A stretch of DNA of 64,000 nucleotides from JAZKHT01 sp040385245 (GTDB lineage: Bacteria; Pseudomonadota; Alphaproteobacteria; Rhodobacterales; Rhodobacteraceae), in the NCBI GenBank assembly GCA_040385245.1, contig JAZKHT010000010.1:30333-94332 (forward strand). Direction: 5' to 3'. The notes under the pieces are model-generated. The model worked only from the letters and a program-made list of their open reading frames with translations, was not told the DNA's origin and did no database searches. Shown here piece by piece: positions 41,165 through 49,276 of the stretch. A program made the translations under genes and the position numbers. Position 1 is the stretch's first letter, and each line of letters begins with the position of its first letter.

Positions 41165-41314
41165 TTACTTGCAGACGGTCAGACCTTGCGCAACGCAGCC
41201 TTGGGTCGACAACGTGGTCGTCGTCGCCGGGAAGGTCAGGTTCGGCAGATCAAAGGCCAAAACCGGGGCTGCCGACAGGATCAGGGCTGCGGTAGCGCGG
41301 GCAATCGTTTTCAT
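41165..41314 (-). CDS. Small secreted protein, 49 residues
   Basis: A short reading frame from ATG 41314 to TAA 41165. The first 20 residues (MKTIARATAALILSAAPVLA) are a textbook signal peptide with an APVLA-type cleavage site. The mature part is about 29 residues, FDLPNLTFPA then TTTTLSTQGC then VAQGLTVCK, with two Cys that could form a disulfide. GGAG lies six bases before the start. No family was recognised. It sits between the TetR gene and the TetR-type palindromes, divergent from mbfA, so it is likely controlled with them. Function unknown; the signal peptide, ribosome-binding site and location make it a credible gene. Confidence 0.65.
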   Translation of the reverse strand: MKTIARATAALILSAAPVLAFDLPNLTFPATTTTLSTQGCVAQGLTVCK

Positions 41315-41355
41315 GATGGGCTCCATATCTGAAATGTTGCGTTCAGATGTGAAAA

Positions 41356-41371
41356 TGAACCGATCAGTTCA
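41356..41371. promoter_or_regulatory. TetR-type palindromic operator, copy 1
   Basis: TGAACCGATCAGTTCA: 5-base arms TGAAC/GTTCA around a 6-base centre, differing from copy 2 at one base. It is 41 bases upstream of the small peptide gene. Confidence 0.75.
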
Positions 41372-41388
41372 GTATTGCAAGTGGAAAG

Positions 41389-41404
41389 TGAACCAATCAG
41401 TTCA
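41389..41404. promoter_or_regulatory. TetR-type palindromic operator, copy 2
   Basis: TGAACCAATCAGTTCA, starting exactly 33 bases after copy 1, about three helical turns, so two dimers would bind on the same face. It lies 65 bases before mbfA. Confidence 0.75.
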
Positions 41405-41439
41405 TTTTTCGATATTGACCTTGCGATCCCTGTCGCTAC

Positions 41440-41456
41440 CTTAGAATCATTCCAAA
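41440..41456. promoter_or_regulatory. Irr/ICE-like box upstream of mbfA
   Basis: CTTAGAATCATTCCAAA matches the iron-control element consensus TTTAGAA-N3-TTCTAAA at 12 of 14 fixed positions. It ends 13 bases before the mbfA start, overlapping a possible TAGAAT –10 element. In rhizobia mbfA is an Irr target through an ICE box, so the site is meaningful; binding here is inferred. Confidence 0.65.
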
Positions 41457-41469
41457 TAGTGGAGCTGCG

Positions 41470-42447
41470 ATGATCCCCGGCCTGACCACAAGACGCCGCT
41501 TTTCCGATTTGACCGAACAGGAAGTGCTGGCCCTTGCCATCTCGTCCGAAGAGGATGACGCACAGATCTACCGCAGCTACGGCGAACGGTTGCGCGCAGA
41601 TTATCCCGCATCGGCCGCCGTGTTCGATGGCATGGCGCAGGAAGAAGACACCCACCGTCAGCGGCTGATCGACCTGCACCGGCACCGCTTTGGCGATGTC
41701 ATCCCGCTGATCCGGCGCGAACATGTGGCGGGGCACTACGCCCGCAAACCCGTCTGGCTGACCGCGAACCTGTCCCTTGCCACGATCCGGGGCGAAGCGG
41801 CGGCGATGGAGGCCGAGGCGCAGCGTTTTTACACCCGTGCGGCGGCGCGGACCACCGATGCTGCCACGCGCAAACTGTTGGGCGATCTGGCCGCCGCCGA
41901 AGCCGGACACGAGAAAAAGGCGGGCGCGCTTGAGGCAGAGCATCTGAACGGGGATGCGCGCGAGACCGAGGATGCAGTGGCCAAACGTCAGTTCATCCTG
42001 ACTTGGGTGCAGCCGGGTCTGGCGGGCTTGATGGATGGCTCGGTGTCCACCCTTGCGCCGATCTTTGCGACGGCCTTTGCGACGCAGGATACCTGGACCA
42101 CCTTCCTTGTGGGGTCTGCGGCATCGGTCGGTGCAGGCATTTCGATGGGCTTCACCGAGGCGGCGCACGATGACGGCGTGTTGTCCGGGCGCGGCAGCCC
42201 CTGGAAACGCGGTCTGGCGTCTGGCGTGATGACGACACTGGGCGGGATGGGGCATGCGCTGCCCTATCTGATCCCCGATTTCTGGACCGCGACCACCATC
42301 GCCATGGTCGTCGTCTTTGTCGAATTATGGGCCATCGCGTGGATTCAGAACAAGTTCATGGAAACGCCTTTCCTGCGCGCCGCCTTGCAAGTCGTCGTGG
42401 GCGGTGCTTTGGTCTTTGCCGCAGGGGCGCTGATCGGGGGGGGCTGA
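41470..42447 (+). CDS. mbfA: Membrane-bound ferritin MbfA (ferritin-like domain fused to VIT1/CCC1 transporter)
   Basis: A 325-residue fusion. Residues ~10–165 are a ferritin-like di-iron (erythrin/VIT1-associated) domain with E-x-x-H-type ligands ('ISSEEDDAQIYRSYGERL', 'MAQEEDTHRQRLIDLHRHR', 'GEAAAMEAEAQRFYTRAA', 'LAAAEAGHEKK'). Residues ~175–325 are a VIT1/CCC1 membrane domain ('QPGLAGLMDGSVSTLAPIFATAFAT' and three more hydrophobic stretches). In Agrobacterium and Bradyrhizobium MbfA exports iron and protects against iron and peroxide stress. GGAG lies five bases before ATG 41470. Regulation is likely by iron (ICE-like box) and by a TetR protein (two palindromes). The next gene starts one base after its stop. 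Confidence 0.93.
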   Translation: MIPGLTTRRRFSDLTEQEVLALAISSEEDDAQIYRSYGERLRADYPASAAVFDGMAQEEDTHRQRLIDLHRHRFGDVIPLIRREHVAGHYARKPVWLTANLSLATIRGEAAAMEAEAQRFYTRAAARTTDAATRKLLGDLAAAEAGHEKKAGALEAEHLNGDARETEDAVAKRQFILTWVQPGLAGLMDGSVSTLAPIFATAFATQDTWTTFLVGSAASVGAGISMGFTEAAHDDGVLSGRGSPWKRGLASGVMTTLGGMGHALPYLIPDFWTATTIAMVVVFVELWAIAWIQNKFMETPFLRAALQVVVGGALVFAAGALIGGG

Positions 42448-42448
42448 C

Positions 42449-43141
42449 ATGTACCGCAAGGGCGAGGTGATCTATCAGCCATTGCCTTTGCCGGATCGTG
42501 TGCAAAAGCCCGACGAAGCCGCCCTTGCCGATGCGCAGGCGTTTCTGGCCTATATGCGCAAGCGTCATTCGGTGCGGCAGTTTTCGACCCGCCCGGTGCC
42601 CGAAGCGGTGATTGCCGCGTGCGTCGCGGCCGCTGGCACCGCCCCGTCGGGCGCGAACCATCAGCCTTGGCATTTTGTCGCCATTTCCGATCCGGGGATG
42701 AAAGCGCGCATTCGTAGTGGGGCGGAAGAGGAAGAACGCGCCTTTTATTCGGGCGGCGGCGGCGATGAATGGCTGGCTGCACTGGAGCCGATCGGCACAG
42801 GCGTGGACAAACCCCACCTGACGGATGCGCCGTGGCTGATCGTGGTTTTTGCGCAGCGCTACGGGCTGACCGATGACGGCACGCGCTACAAGAATTATTA
42901 CGTGCCAGAAAGCGTGGGCATCGCGACCGGGGTACTGATCACGGCGCTGCACCACGCGGGGCTTGTGTGCCTTGAACACACACCAAACCCTATGAAGTTT
43001 CTTGGGCCGCTGTGCGGCAGGCCCGACCACGAAAAACCGGTGATGATCCTGCCCGTCGGCTGGCCCGCCGACGACGCAACAGTGCCTGCCGTGGCCAAGC
43101 GCAAGAAACCGCTGGACCAGATACTCAGCGTTTTTCGCTGA
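42449..43141 (+). CDS. Nitroreductase-fold flavoprotein, iodotyrosine deiodinase-like
   Basis: A 230-residue FMN protein of the nitroreductase superfamily. It is much closer to iodotyrosine deiodinase (IYD) than to ordinary nitroreductases: 'RHSVRQFSTRPVPEAVI', 'AGTAPSGANHQPWHFV', 'SVGIATGVLITALHHAGLV', and the C-terminal 'PVGWPADDATVPAVAKRKKPLDQI'. Glu96, Tyr100 and Lys121 keep the exact spacing of the human IYD triad (Glu157/Tyr161/Lys182) that holds the zwitterion of halotyrosine and closes the active-site lid. Reductive dehalogenation of halotyrosines is therefore plausible; a physiological role in bacteria is unproven. It begins one base after mbfA, suggesting co-transcription, and lacks the membrane anchor of animal IYD. 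Confidence 0.85.
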   Translation: MYRKGEVIYQPLPLPDRVQKPDEAALADAQAFLAYMRKRHSVRQFSTRPVPEAVIAACVAAAGTAPSGANHQPWHFVAISDPGMKARIRSGAEEEERAFYSGGGGDEWLAALEPIGTGVDKPHLTDAPWLIVVFAQRYGLTDDGTRYKNYYVPESVGIATGVLITALHHAGLVCLEHTPNPMKFLGPLCGRPDHEKPVMILPVGWPADDATVPAVAKRKKPLDQILSVFR

Positions 43142-43155
43142 CGTTACAGCGCCAC

Positions 43156-44427
43156 TCAGCCGTTTTCGCGCAGCACCGATCCCGCAAGGTACAGCGATCC
43201 ACAGATCAGGACGCGGGCCGTGGGCGCGGTCGCCGCGATCTCTGCCAAAGCCTGCGCCACCGAAGGCGCTGTGACCGCTTCAATCCCCGCGGCACGGGCC
43301 GCGTCGCGGGTGGCATCGGATGGCAGAGTGTTCTTTTCGCCGGGGATGCTGACGGCGTGCAGGCGCGTGACGTGCGGTGCCAAGGGACGCATGTAACCGG
43401 TGACATCCTTGGTGTTCAGCATACCGCAGATCAAATACGTGTCGCGCTGCAGCATCCGGGCCAATGTGGCGGCAATCGCCTGCCCACCCGCAGGGTTATG
43501 CCCGCCGTCCAGCCACAGCTCTACCTGCGGGGCGGAGGCGACCAAGGGGCCGCTGCGCAGGCGCTGCATCCGGGCGGGCCAGACCGCACGGGTCACGGCA
43601 GCCTCGCACGCGGCCTCGTCCCGGCCCAGATTGCGCAGGGCGGCGATTGCAGCCCCGGCGTTCTGGATCTGATGCGGGCCGGGCAGATTGGGCAAGGGCA
43701 GGTCCAGCAGACCGGTTTCATCCTGAAAGATCAGACGACCCCGGTCTTCAAAGGCGTGCCAGTGCTGGCCATGCACGAGAAGTGGCGCGCCAAGACGCGC
43801 GGCGCGCCGTTCGATCACCGCCAGCCCCTCTTCGGCTTGGGGGCCGACGATGCAGGGGACACCGCGTTTCAGGATACCCGCCTTTTCGCCCGCAATTTCG
43901 GGCAGGGTTTCACCTAAGTATTGCTGATGGTCGATCGACACCGGGGTGATGATCGTCAAGGCGGGACTGTCGATCACATTGGTCGCATCCAGCCGCCCGC
44001 CCAGACCGACCTCAAGCAAGGTCCAATCGGCAGGGGTGCGGGCAAAAGCCAGCAGTGCGGCACAGGTGGTGATTTCAAAGAAGGTGATGTCGTCCGGCCC
44101 GTTGGCCTGCACACATTCGTCAAGCAATGCCGTCAGCGCGGGTTCGGAAATCAATTCCCCCGCCAGCCGGATGCGTTCATGGAACCGTGCCAGATGGGGC
44201 GAGGTATAGGCATGCACGCGGTCGCCGCCCGCCTCTAACCCCGCGCGGATCATGGCTTGGGTTGACCCCTTGCCGTTGGTGCCGGCGATGTGGATCACCG
44301 GCGGCAGGCGGCGTTCGGGGTTGCCAAGGGCCGCCAGCAGACGGTGCACCCGGTCCAGCGTCAGATCGATGACCTTGGGGTGCAAGGTCATCATCCGTTC
44401 AAGAACGGCGTCCGATGTTTGGGTCAA
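43156..44427 (-). CDS. folC: Bifunctional folylpolyglutamate synthase / dihydrofolate synthase
   Basis: A 423-residue Mur-ligase-type enzyme that adds glutamate to dihydropteroate and folates. The P-loop is 'VIHIAGTNGKGSTQAMIRAGL' (about residues 42–62), followed by 'YTSPHLARFHERIRLAGE' and 'TLLEVGLGGRLDATNVI'; the C-terminal domain contains 'LWLDGGHNPAGGQAIAATLA'. The likely start is TTG 44427, overlapping the accD stop by four bases, because the N-terminus 'SDAVLERMMTLHPKVIDL' then matches the family; ATG 44394 is an alternative. The accD-folC pair is a common proteobacterial arrangement. Confidence 0.95.
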   Translation of the reverse strand: MTQTSDAVLERMMTLHPKVIDLTLDRVHRLLAALGNPERRLPPVIHIAGTNGKGSTQAMIRAGLEAGGDRVHAYTSPHLARFHERIRLAGELISEPALTALLDECVQANGPDDITFFEITTCAALLAFARTPADWTLLEVGLGGRLDATNVIDSPALTIITPVSIDHQQYLGETLPEIAGEKAGILKRGVPCIVGPQAEEGLAVIERRAARLGAPLLVHGQHWHAFEDRGRLIFQDETGLLDLPLPNLPGPHQIQNAGAAIAALRNLGRDEAACEAAVTRAVWPARMQRLRSGPLVASAPQVELWLDGGHNPAGGQAIAATLARMLQRDTYLICGMLNTKDVTGYMRPLAPHVTRLHAVSIPGEKNTLPSDATRDAARAAGIEAVTAPSVAQALAEIAATAPTARVLICGSLYLAGSVLRENG

Positions 44428-45323
44428 GCCTTGACCTCGGCCACGGGGGCGGACAATTCACCTTTGATCGCAGGGGGTTGACCGGTCAGCATGCGCAGGA
44501 TCGTCACCAATTCCTCGCGCAGGTTCTTGCGGTGGGTGACGCGGTCCAACATGCCGTGGTCCAGCAGGTATTCGGCGCGCTGAAACCCTTCGGGCAGCTT
44601 TTCACGGATCGTCTGTTCGATCACGCGCGGGCCCGCAAAACAGATCAGCGCATTTGGCTCGGCCAGTTGCACATCACCCAGCATGGCATAGGACGCCGTG
44701 ACACCGCCCGTGGTCGGGTGGGTCAGAACGACGACGTACGGCAGGCGCGCCTCTTTCAGCATCTGCACCGCAACGGTCGTGCGCGGCATCTGCATCAGCG
44801 ACAGGATGCCTTCCTGCATCCGCGCACCGCCTGCGGCCGAGAACAGGATCAGCGGGCGGCGCAAGGCAACCGCACGTTCCGCCGCCGCGACAAGGGCGTT
44901 GCCGACGTACATGCCCATGGACCCTGCCATGAAGCTGAAATCCTGACCCACGGCAACCACGGGGGTGCGGGCAATCTCACCTTCGGCAACCAGCATCGCC
45001 TCTTTCTCGCCAGTGGCCTTTTGCGCGGCTTTCAGGCGGTCAGGGTATTTCTTCTGGTCGCGGAAATGCAGCGGGTCCACGACGGCATCGGGCACCTTCA
45101 CCTCGGTGAAGATCCCGCCGTCAAACAACGCATTGAAGCGGTCGCGGGGGGTGATCGCCATATGGTGATCACAGGTCGTGCAGACGTTCAGCGCAGCCGA
45201 CAATTCGCGGTGAAACAGCATCGTGCCGCATTCAGGGCATTTGGTCCAAAGGTTCTCGGGCACCTCGCGGCGCGAGAAGAGCGAGTTGATCTTTGGCCGG
45301 ACGTAGTTGGAAATCCAGTTCAT
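44424..45323 (-). CDS. accD: Acetyl-CoA carboxylase carboxyltransferase subunit beta
   Basis: A 299-residue subunit of the cytoplasmic enzyme making malonyl-CoA for fatty acid synthesis. It has an N-terminal zinc ribbon with two Cys pairs, CPECG and CTTC (about residues 29–51), and a crotonase-like fold with 'FMAGSMGMYVGNAL', 'LILFSAAGGARMQEG' and 'THPTTGGVTASYAMLGDV'. It starts at ATG 45323 and overlaps folC by 4 bases. The trpA/trpB genes often found beside accD are not here. Confidence 0.96.
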   Translation of the reverse strand: MNWISNYVRPKINSLFSRREVPENLWTKCPECGTMLFHRELSAALNVCTTCDHHMAITPRDRFNALFDGGIFTEVKVPDAVVDPLHFRDQKKYPDRLKAAQKATGEKEAMLVAEGEIARTPVVAVGQDFSFMAGSMGMYVGNALVAAAERAVALRRPLILFSAAGGARMQEGILSLMQMPRTTVAVQMLKEARLPYVVVLTHPTTGGVTASYAMLGDVQLAEPNALICFAGPRVIEQTIREKLPEGFQRAEYLLDHGMLDRVTHRKNLREELVTILRMLTGQPPAIKGELSAPVAEVKA

Positions 45324-45445
45324 GTCACCACTGCCCTTTGGTCGCGTTTGTCCGTGTCAGATAAGCCGGGGGGGCGGGAAATGCAATCGCGGCGCAACGG
45401 GTGGCGCGCGGATCGGCAGGGCGCGCACGCTACCTGCCCGTTGCG

Positions 45446-45494
45446 GTGGGGGCCGGCCCCCACACCCCGGGGTGTTTTCACCTGTAAGAAAGGG
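45446..45494 (+). repeat. Degenerate dispersed repeat between accD and the GNAT gene
   Basis: GTGGGGGCCGGCCCCCACAC forms a perfect GC hairpin, followed by CCCGGGGTGTTTTCACCTGT and AAGAAAGG. The layout (hairpin, CCC core, G-x-TATTT-like core, AAGAAAGG tail) matches the other copies, with a changed core. The rest of the 45324–45499 gap shows nothing else recognisable. Confidence 0.5.
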
Positions 45495-45499
45495 GTCGT

Positions 45500-45946
45500 T
45501 CAGACCGGCACCGAATAAAGGATGAACCCGCTGGGCGGGCGATAGCTGTCATACAGACGGCGCGCCTGCGCGTTCGTTTCGTGTGTCAGCCAGCGGACGT
45601 TGGTCAGCCCCCGTGACCGGGCAAAGGCGATAACATGGTCGATGAGGGCGCGCCCTGCGCCGGTGCCGCGAATGGCTGGATCGACATAAAGATCGGACAG
45701 ATAGCAGACCATCGACGCGCCAAGCGACCGGTGCATCAGTTGATACTGTGTAAAGCCGACGGTGGTGCCATCATCAGACACCGCAAGGTCGCACCAGAAA
45801 TCGTTCTTCGGATCGAAAATCCAGCCCCACACCGTGTCGAACGCGCCATCGGGCAAGGTGGTGTTGTAGAAGCCGGCGTAAGCGGCGAACAGGTCTTCCC
45901 ACACGGCCCGGTCGTGCGGGGTCAGGGGACGGATCGTGACGGTCAT
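45500..45946 (-). CDS. GNAT-family N-acetyltransferase
   Basis: A 148-residue acetyl-CoA-dependent acetyltransferase. The acetyl-CoA binding motif is 'YVDPAIRGTGAGRALIDHVIAFARSRG' (R-G-T-G-A-G, about residues 91–117); the catalytic core strand 'TTVGFTQYQLM' and the C-terminal 'HETNAQARRLYDSY' are typical. 'PKNDFWCDLAVSDDG' begins the core. Substrate unknown. It overlaps the M23 peptidase gene by 4 bases (ATGA), forming a two-gene leftward unit. Confidence 0.9.
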   Translation of the reverse strand: MTVTIRPLTPHDRAVWEDLFAAYAGFYNTTLPDGAFDTVWGWIFDPKNDFWCDLAVSDDGTTVGFTQYQLMHRSLGASMVCYLSDLYVDPAIRGTGAGRALIDHVIAFARSRGLTNVRWLTHETNAQARRLYDSYRPPSGFILYSVPV

Positions 45947-46854
45947 GGTGCGGCCTTAACGGTGAATTGGTCAGGGGGCAGACGCATGAGCAGGTTGGGA
46001 TCAGGGCAGATGTCCTGCCAGACGTCCCACAGGCTGTGGTGACCGACGCCAAAGAAATTCCCTCCCGTCTGTTCCAGCATGTCGGACATGATTTGAAAGT
46101 GGACATGCGCCGCCCATCCACCGTTTTCATGCCAGTCGCCCAAGTGGCCAATCAATTGGCCTGCTTTCACAGTCTGGCCGGGGTGCAGAAGACCGGGCAA
46201 CGTTCCCGCCAGGTGACCATAGAGCGTATTGAACGGGATGCCGTCCAATTCATGCGCGATGATCAGTGTATGGCCATAATCCAGCGGATCGGCATTGTAG
46301 GTGACATGCAGCACCGTGCCGGGCAGCGGTGCGGAAAGCGGCGTTCCTGCGGGGGCGAACACGTCGATCCCGGTGTGAACCGTGCGCCGTTCGGGGCTGG
46401 CCGCATCGGCAAATTGCGCCGTGGCATAGACAGAACGGCGTTCGCCATAGCTGCCCAGCCCATACCGCACCCCCTTTGCAGTGAACCACCTGTCAAACGC
46501 GCGGTCGGAAAAGGCGGGCATATCGGGGTGTTCGCCGCTGGTCAGCAGGGCAATCGTCGGTGATTGGGCGATTTCCGGCAAAAACAGCGGACGCACCGCC
46601 GTGCCCGCCAACGCGCGGCGCAGGGAGGGCGCGTGGGGAATGGCCGGGCCGCCAGCGCCCTTGCGCAGCACCGCCCGCAACAGACCCTGATCGACCGACG
46701 CCAGCCGCGCGCGGGTGGCGTCATCACAGCCTTGCAGCAGCGCGGGCAGCAGCTCCACCGCTCCCGGCCCTGCGGCAGCCCCAAGCGCGCGCAGACTGGC
46801 ATAAAGGTCGGGCGCGCCGCTCAATCGGGCGGCAAGGGTGGTGGGATCGGTCAC
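45943..46854 (-). CDS. M23-family metallopeptidase without signal peptide
   Basis: A 303-residue protein with a C-terminal LytM/M23 domain (about residues 150–260). Zinc ligands are His and Asp in 'HTGIDVFAPAGTPL' and His in 'AAHVHFQI', and 'GHTLIIAHELDG' and 'YGHLAGTLPGLLHPGQTVKAGQLIGHLG' give the usual core. The N-terminal ~130 residues are Ala/Leu-rich, unassigned and contain no signal peptide or membrane segment. That is unusual for an enzyme class that normally cleaves peptidoglycan outside the cytoplasm. GTG 46854 with AAAGGA upstream is the chosen start; a longer frame reaches 46920 but lies over the ilvD promoter region. It is coupled to the GNAT gene. Confidence 0.82.
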   Translation of the reverse strand: MTDPTTLAARLSGAPDLYASLRALGAAAGPGAVELLPALLQGCDDATRARLASVDQGLLRAVLRKGAGGPAIPHAPSLRRALAGTAVRPLFLPEIAQSPTIALLTSGEHPDMPAFSDRAFDRWFTAKGVRYGLGSYGERRSVYATAQFADAASPERRTVHTGIDVFAPAGTPLSAPLPGTVLHVTYNADPLDYGHTLIIAHELDGIPFNTLYGHLAGTLPGLLHPGQTVKAGQLIGHLGDWHENGGWAAHVHFQIMSDMLEQTGGNFFGVGHHSLWDVWQDICPDPNLLMRLPPDQFTVKAAP

Positions 46855-46986
46855 GACGGTGTTCCTTTGGCACAGATCACCGACAGCAAAGCAGCGCAGG
46901 CAGGGAAATGCAAATGCCACCGCAATCTGCTTGCCGTGTGTGGGCGCGCCGTCCTAACTGGGGGGCGAACCCTGTGGGAGGATGCC

Positions 46987-48720
46987 ATGACCAACCAGCG
47001 CTTCGACAAGTCAAAGCTGCCCAGCCGCCATGTGACCGAAGGCCCGGCCCGCGCCCCGCATCGCAGCTATTTCTACGCGATGGGCATCACCGAAGAGGAA
47101 ATCCACCAGCCTTGGGTCGGCGTGGCAACATGCTGGAACGAGGCGGCACCCTGCAACATCTCGCTTTCCCGGCAGGCGCAGATCGTCAAGCACGGGGTGA
47201 AAAAGGGCGGCGGCACCCCGCGCGAATTTACCACCATCACCGTGACAGACGGCATTGCGATGGGACACGAGGGGATGCGGTCGTCGCTCGCATCACGGGA
47301 TGCCATTGCCGATACCGTGGAACTGACGATGCGGGGGCATTGTTATGACGCGTTGGTGGGGCTTGCCGGCTGCGACAAATCCCTGCCGGGGATGATGATG
47401 GCGATGGTGCGGTTGAACGTGCCGTCCGTGTTCATCTATGGCGGGTCGATTCTGCCGGGCCGGTTGAACGGGCAGGACGTGACCGTGCAGGACGTGTTCG
47501 AGGCAGTGGGCAAATTTCAGGCCGGGAACTATTCCGAAGCTGAACTTGCCATATTGGAGCGTGTGGCCTGTCCGTCGTCGGGGGCTTGCGGCGCGCAGTA
47601 TACCGCCAACACGATGGCCTGCGTGTCCGAAGCGATCGGTCTGGCGCTGCTGAATTCCAGCGGTGCGCCCGCGCCCTACGAAAGCCGGGACCAGTATGGC
47701 GAAGCGTCGGGGGTGGCCGTGATGACCCTGATCGAAAAGAACATCCGTGCGCGCGATATCGTGACGCGCAAGGCATTGGAGAATGCCGCGCGCGTGGTGG
47801 CCTGTACTGGGGGATCGACCAACGCGGGCCTGCATCTGCCCGCTATCGCACACGAGGCGGGGATTGATTTCGATCTGTTCGATGTCTGCGACATCTTTCG
47901 TGACACGCCCTATTTCGTCGACCTGCGGCCGGGTGGAAAATACGTGGCCAAGGACCTGTACGAGGTGGGCGGTGTGCCTGTCGTGATGAAGGAATTGCGC
48001 AAGATCGGCCTGATCCACGAAGATTGCATGACGGCCTCTGGCCGCACCTTGGGCGACGAGTTGGACCGGATCGAGGGCGAGGCGGATGGCCGCGTGATCT
48101 ATCCCGCCGCCACCCCGATCACCAAGACCGGCGGCGTGGTCGGACTGCGCGGCAACCTTGCGCCCGAAGGGGCCATCGTCAAGGTCGCGGGCATGACCGA
48201 AGCGGAACAAGTGTTCAGCGGACCCGCCCGTGTGTTCGAATGCGAAGAAGACGCGTTCGAGGCGGTTCGCGCGCGCAATTATCAGGAAGGTTGCGTGATC
48301 GTGATCCGAAACGAAGGCCCCGCAGGCGGTCCGGGCATGCGCGAGATGCTGTCAACCACCGCCGCCCTGTCAGGGCAGGGGATGGGCAAGAAGGTGGCCT
48401 TGATCACAGACGGGCGTTTTTCCGGGGCCACGCGCGGCTTTTGCGTGGGCCATGTCGGGCCAGAGGCGGCGCATGGCGGACCGATCGCGCTGCTGCACGA
48501 TGGCGACATGATCACGCTGAACGCCCTGACCGGCGAATTGTCGGTTGCCCTGACGGATGCGGAACTTGCGGCGCGAAAGGCCGACTGGAAAGGCCCGCGT
48601 CCGACGCAATATTCATCGGGCGCCCTGTACAAGTACGCAAAGCTGGTGGGCGGCGCGCGGAATGGGGCTGTCACCCACCCCGGAGCGAAGGCCGAACGAC
48701 ATGTCTACATGGATCAATAA
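46987..48720 (+). CDS. ilvD: Dihydroxy-acid dehydratase
   Basis: A 577-residue iron-sulfur dehydratase acting in isoleucine, valine and pantothenate synthesis. Cluster-region cysteines are in 'GLAGCDKSLPGMMMA' and 'ACPSSGACGAQYTANTM', with 'CTGGSTNAGLHLPAIAHEAG' in the middle and 'LITDGRFSGATRGFCVGHVGPEA' near the end. Length fits the family (about 560–620). ATG 46987 has GGGAGG upstream; the frame continues 141 codons before that but lies antisense over the M23 gene. It is followed by a lipoprotein gene that overlaps it by 20 bases. Confidence 0.96.
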   Translation: MTNQRFDKSKLPSRHVTEGPARAPHRSYFYAMGITEEEIHQPWVGVATCWNEAAPCNISLSRQAQIVKHGVKKGGGTPREFTTITVTDGIAMGHEGMRSSLASRDAIADTVELTMRGHCYDALVGLAGCDKSLPGMMMAMVRLNVPSVFIYGGSILPGRLNGQDVTVQDVFEAVGKFQAGNYSEAELAILERVACPSSGACGAQYTANTMACVSEAIGLALLNSSGAPAPYESRDQYGEASGVAVMTLIEKNIRARDIVTRKALENAARVVACTGGSTNAGLHLPAIAHEAGIDFDLFDVCDIFRDTPYFVDLRPGGKYVAKDLYEVGGVPVVMKELRKIGLIHEDCMTASGRTLGDELDRIEGEADGRVIYPAATPITKTGGVVGLRGNLAPEGAIVKVAGMTEAEQVFSGPARVFECEEDAFEAVRARNYQEGCVIVIRNEGPAGGPGMREMLSTTAALSGQGMGKKVALITDGRFSGATRGFCVGHVGPEAAHGGPIALLHDGDMITLNALTGELSVALTDAELAARKADWKGPRPTQYSSGALYKYAKLVGGARNGAVTHPGAKAERHVYMDQ

Positions 48721-49276
48721 CGCCGCGGGTCTGCTGGCCATGGCGGCACTTGCTGCCTGTGCCACGGGCGTCGGCGGCATTCGCAGCGCGGTCATACTGG
48801 ATGGGCAGATCACCGTTCAGGCCCCCACGGGTTATTGCATCGACCCCGGCGCGGGCAGCACCGATGCCGACAGTGCCGTCGTGCTGATGGGTCGCTGCAA
48901 TGCCGCGATCAAGCAGGCTCCGGCAGTGCTGACCCTGTCAGCAGGGCAGGCCGGATCGGCCGGGGCCATCGCATACGGTGGCGAAGCCCTGGCCGCATTC
49001 TTTGCGACGGACGAAGGCCGCGCGGCGTTAAGCCGGGACGGATTGGCGGCGGATGTCGAAGTGGTCGAGGCATTCTCGCTGGGCGATGCCTATCTGATGC
49101 GGGTGCAGGATCGGGCGGTCGGGGAATATTGGCGCGGTATCACCGGACTGCGGGGCCGGGTGATGATGCTGTCCGTTTCCGGGCCACCGGGCAGACCGCT
49201 GTCGCCCGCCGACGGCCGCGCCCTTCTGGAAGCGGGGCTTGCTGCCTTGCGCCGGGCGAATGTGGGCGGCCCGTAA
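48701..49276 (+). CDS. Putative lipoprotein
   Basis: A 191-residue protein with a signal peptide ending in a lipobox ('LLAMAALAAC', Cys at about residue 20), so likely lipid-anchored. The rest has no domain I recognise; it is Ala/Gly-rich, with 'VILDGQITVQAPTGYCIDPGAGS' near the start and a second Cys at about 67, perhaps forming a disulfide. ATG 48701 lies inside the ilvD end (20-base overlap) and GGAG is about 15 bases upstream; the longer frame is entirely within ilvD. Whether it is co-regulated with ilvD is not known. Confidence 0.75.
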   Translation: MSTWINNAAGLLAMAALAACATGVGGIRSAVILDGQITVQAPTGYCIDPGAGSTDADSAVVLMGRCNAAIKQAPAVLTLSAGQAGSAGAIAYGGEALAAFFATDEGRAALSRDGLAADVEVVEAFSLGDAYLMRVQDRAVGEYWRGITGLRGRVMMLSVSGPPGRPLSPADGRALLEAGLAALRRANVGGP

